A stretch of DNA of 64,000 nucleotides from Adiantum capillus-veneris (lineage: Eukaryota; Streptophyta; Polypodiopsida; Polypodiales; Pteridaceae). A program made the position numbers and the translations under genes. The stretch spans positions 153,975,640 to 154,039,639 of the forward strand of contig CM043955.1 in NCBI GenBank assembly GCA_014529385.2, given 5' to 3'. Shown here piece after piece: positions 62,394 to 64,000 of the stretch; positions within the stretch are counted from its first letter, which is position 1, and every line of letters begins with the position of its first letter. The notes beneath the pieces are model-generated. The model was given only the letters and a program-made list of their open reading frames with translations. It did no database searches and had not been told where the DNA came from.

Positions 62394-63057
62394 TGTTAAG
62401 TATGGAGCCTGATTTACCCTTGTAATTTTTTGTGGTAAAAGCGCACATTTGTAAGGCCCCCATTATGAGGAGAAGCCATCGTGCGTGAAGGAAAATCACT
62501 CATCGGAAGCCAAAATTTTCACGGACAAGAATCAGGGGCAACTTTAGAGGCCTCGGGGGCGGAGGCACCCGAGTCTTTTTTTCGCAGGAATATTCCTTTT
62601 CACCGGAATATTATGGCCGGACGACGGCCGGAAAGTGGTCGAAAAACAACCGGTCGGTTGGCCGGTGGCCGGTGGTCGGAAGTTAATGGCCGGTGGCCGA
62701 ATTCAATGGCCGTTGGCCGAATTCAACAAGCGTACTTGTCTTCTCAAGGGCGGCCACACATGGGTGCATTGGAGGGTCCGATTTGGACTTATTCGCATAA
62801 GGGCGGCTACACATGGCTGTCTCTCATTAGAGAGGTCAGCCCTTTTGGCCTATAAAAGGAGTCCATTTCTACACCCATTTCACAGTGTGAAGTTGATGCA
62901 ACAAGGTGAGTGTGAGGTGGTGAGAGTGAAGCAAGGCGGGAGCTCTATCAAGGGTTTAATCCCTTTGTAAACTACTTCTTCTTTTGAAGTGCTAAAGCCA
63001 TCGAGTGGCTGCTTTTCCGTGGACGTAGCCCACATTAGGTGAACCACGTATATCGTG

Positions 63058-63102
<45 letters not shown>

Positions 63103-63187
63103 CTATAATCTCTTATGTGTGAAATCTATCTCTCTCCATTAAGTAATCTACTCAAAAATCTATTTAGCTACGTTTTATTTTCTAACA
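62394..63187 (+). repeat. copia 5' LTR
   Basis: TGTTAAGTATGGAG ... TTCTAACA, homologous to the solo LTR at 52166-52962. Contains fewer GGCCGGTGG-type repeats and a longer (CT)n tract at 63063-63099. The primer site follows two bases later. Left flank is CCGAC; the right flank lies beyond the window. Confidence 0.92.
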
Positions 63188-63189
63188 AC

Positions 63190-63203
63190 TGGTATCAGAG
63201 CAA
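63190..63203 (+). promoter_or_regulatory. tRNA-iMet primer-binding site
   Basis: TGGTATCAGAGCAA, the standard initiator-Met primer site of copia elements. Confidence 0.95.
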
Positions 63204-63260
63204 GGTTTGCTCGTAGCTAAATTATCTCAAGGAAAGGATTCCTTGAATTGAGTGGGAGTT

Positions 63261-63998
63261 ATGGCGGAGGAAGGGAAGCTCAAGATTGAGAAGTTCAACG
63301 GAAAAAACTACCAACATTGGAAGATGCAGATTAAAGACTATCTCTACCAGAAGGACCTCTATTTGCCACTAGGCGGTCTTGCGAAGAAGCCCGCAACAAT
63401 GGCAGATGAAGCATGGATTGTCCTTGATTGAAAGGCACTGGGAACAATCCGGTTAAGCTTGGCGTCAACGGTGGCCTTCAATGTTTCGGAGATGAAGACC
63501 ACGGAGGACTTGATGAAGTCACTTGACGACTTCTACGAGAAACCATTGGCATCCAATAAGGTATTTCTTATGAAGCGCTTGTTCAATCTAAAGATGGCAG
63601 AGAATATTTCAGTTGCAGAACACCTAAATGACTTTAACACAAACATAAGTCAACTTCGATCAGTGAAAATCAATTTCGATGACGAAGTGAGAGCTCTCCT
63701 TATACTATCATCACTACCGGATAGTTGGGACAGCCTTGTGATGGCTGTAAGTAATTCTATCTCTGGCACAAATACTCTTAAGTTTGATGATGTTGTGGGT
63801 GTTCTCCTAAGCAAGGAAATGCGAAGGAGAAGCACAGGAGAATCATCAAGTGCTGCACTATCAATGGAAACAAGAGGAAGGCCTAAGGAGAGGTTCAAAA
63901 ACCAAAAGGGTCGTGATCGCTCAAGGCGGAGCAAGTCACGCACAAAGTCAGTTCTTGAATGTTGGAACTGAGGCAAGAAGGGCCACGTCAAGAAGGAT
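63261..63998 (+). pseudogene. copia gag (partial at window end)
   Basis: ATG at 63261: KIEKFNGKNYQHWKMQIKDY, then after one TGA (63429-63431) ALGTIRLSLAST, MKSLDDFYEKPLASNKVFLM, LMRLFNLKMAE-like KRLFNLKMAENISVAEHLND, and LLILSSLPDSWDSLVMAVSN: the UBN2/gag core. The zinc knuckle starts at about 63960 but its second Cys is TGA (CWN-stop-GKKGHVKKD). Both stops are UGA in an otherwise open frame. The element continues past the window. Confidence 0.88.
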
Positions 63999-64000
63999 TG

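Overview
The window looks like nuclear DNA of a land plant, almost entirely intergenic and packed with nested transposable elements. The evidence is Ty3/gypsy and Ty1/copia polyproteins of plant type, initiator-Met and Asp tRNA primer-binding sites, a plant-like alpha-tubulin retro-fragment, MITEs, and many long GA/CT/CA microsatellites. Species and clade cannot be fixed from the sequence alone. I see no rRNA, tRNA, CRISPR or bacterial operon structure.

Layout. 1-6.8 kb: internal part of a plus-strand Ty3/gypsy element whose integrase is fused to a second aspartic protease. 6.8-9.6 kb: non-coding DNA with a phased set of near-perfect 24-bp palindromes. 9.6-12.9 kb: a plus-strand ~1,085-codon reading frame (transposon-type N-terminal domain, long coiled coil) broken by one stop, then a polypurine tract and an LTR. 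14.6-15.3 kb: a minus-strand LTR with a tRNA-Asp primer site on one side and a polypurine tract on the other. 16.8-43.5 kb: an old plus-strand element (here 'C') encoding a gag-like segment and an acidic protein with a membrane segment. C is split by gypsy element 'B' (minus, LTRs ~2.7 kb). One LTR of B is in turn split by (i) a small LTR element carrying an alpha-tubulin cDNA fragment and (ii) gypsy element 'A' (minus, 12.3 kb, nearly intact). 43.4-51.5 kb: decayed copia and gypsy pieces. 52.2-53.0 kb: a copia solo LTR with perfect target duplication. 53.5-54.0 kb: a long hairpin (foldback) element. 54.3-58.9 kb: a minus protease fragment and a 5'-truncated minus copia element. 59.5-62.4 kb: two unrecognised, gene-like, intron-containing loci. 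62.4-64 kb: 5' end of a copia element that interrupts the second of them.

How it fits together. Insertion order can be read from the nesting: C first, then B, then the tubulin-carrying element and A inside the same B LTR. Duplicate LTRs give natural empty sites (for example for a MITE at 20.3 kb). The most unusual items are the tubulin-transducing mini-LTR element, the phased palindromes, the gypsy polyprotein with an extra C-terminal protease and tryptophan repeats, the two pairs of paralogous accessory ORFs upstream of gag in element A, and the two unrecognised loci at 59.5-62.4 kb.
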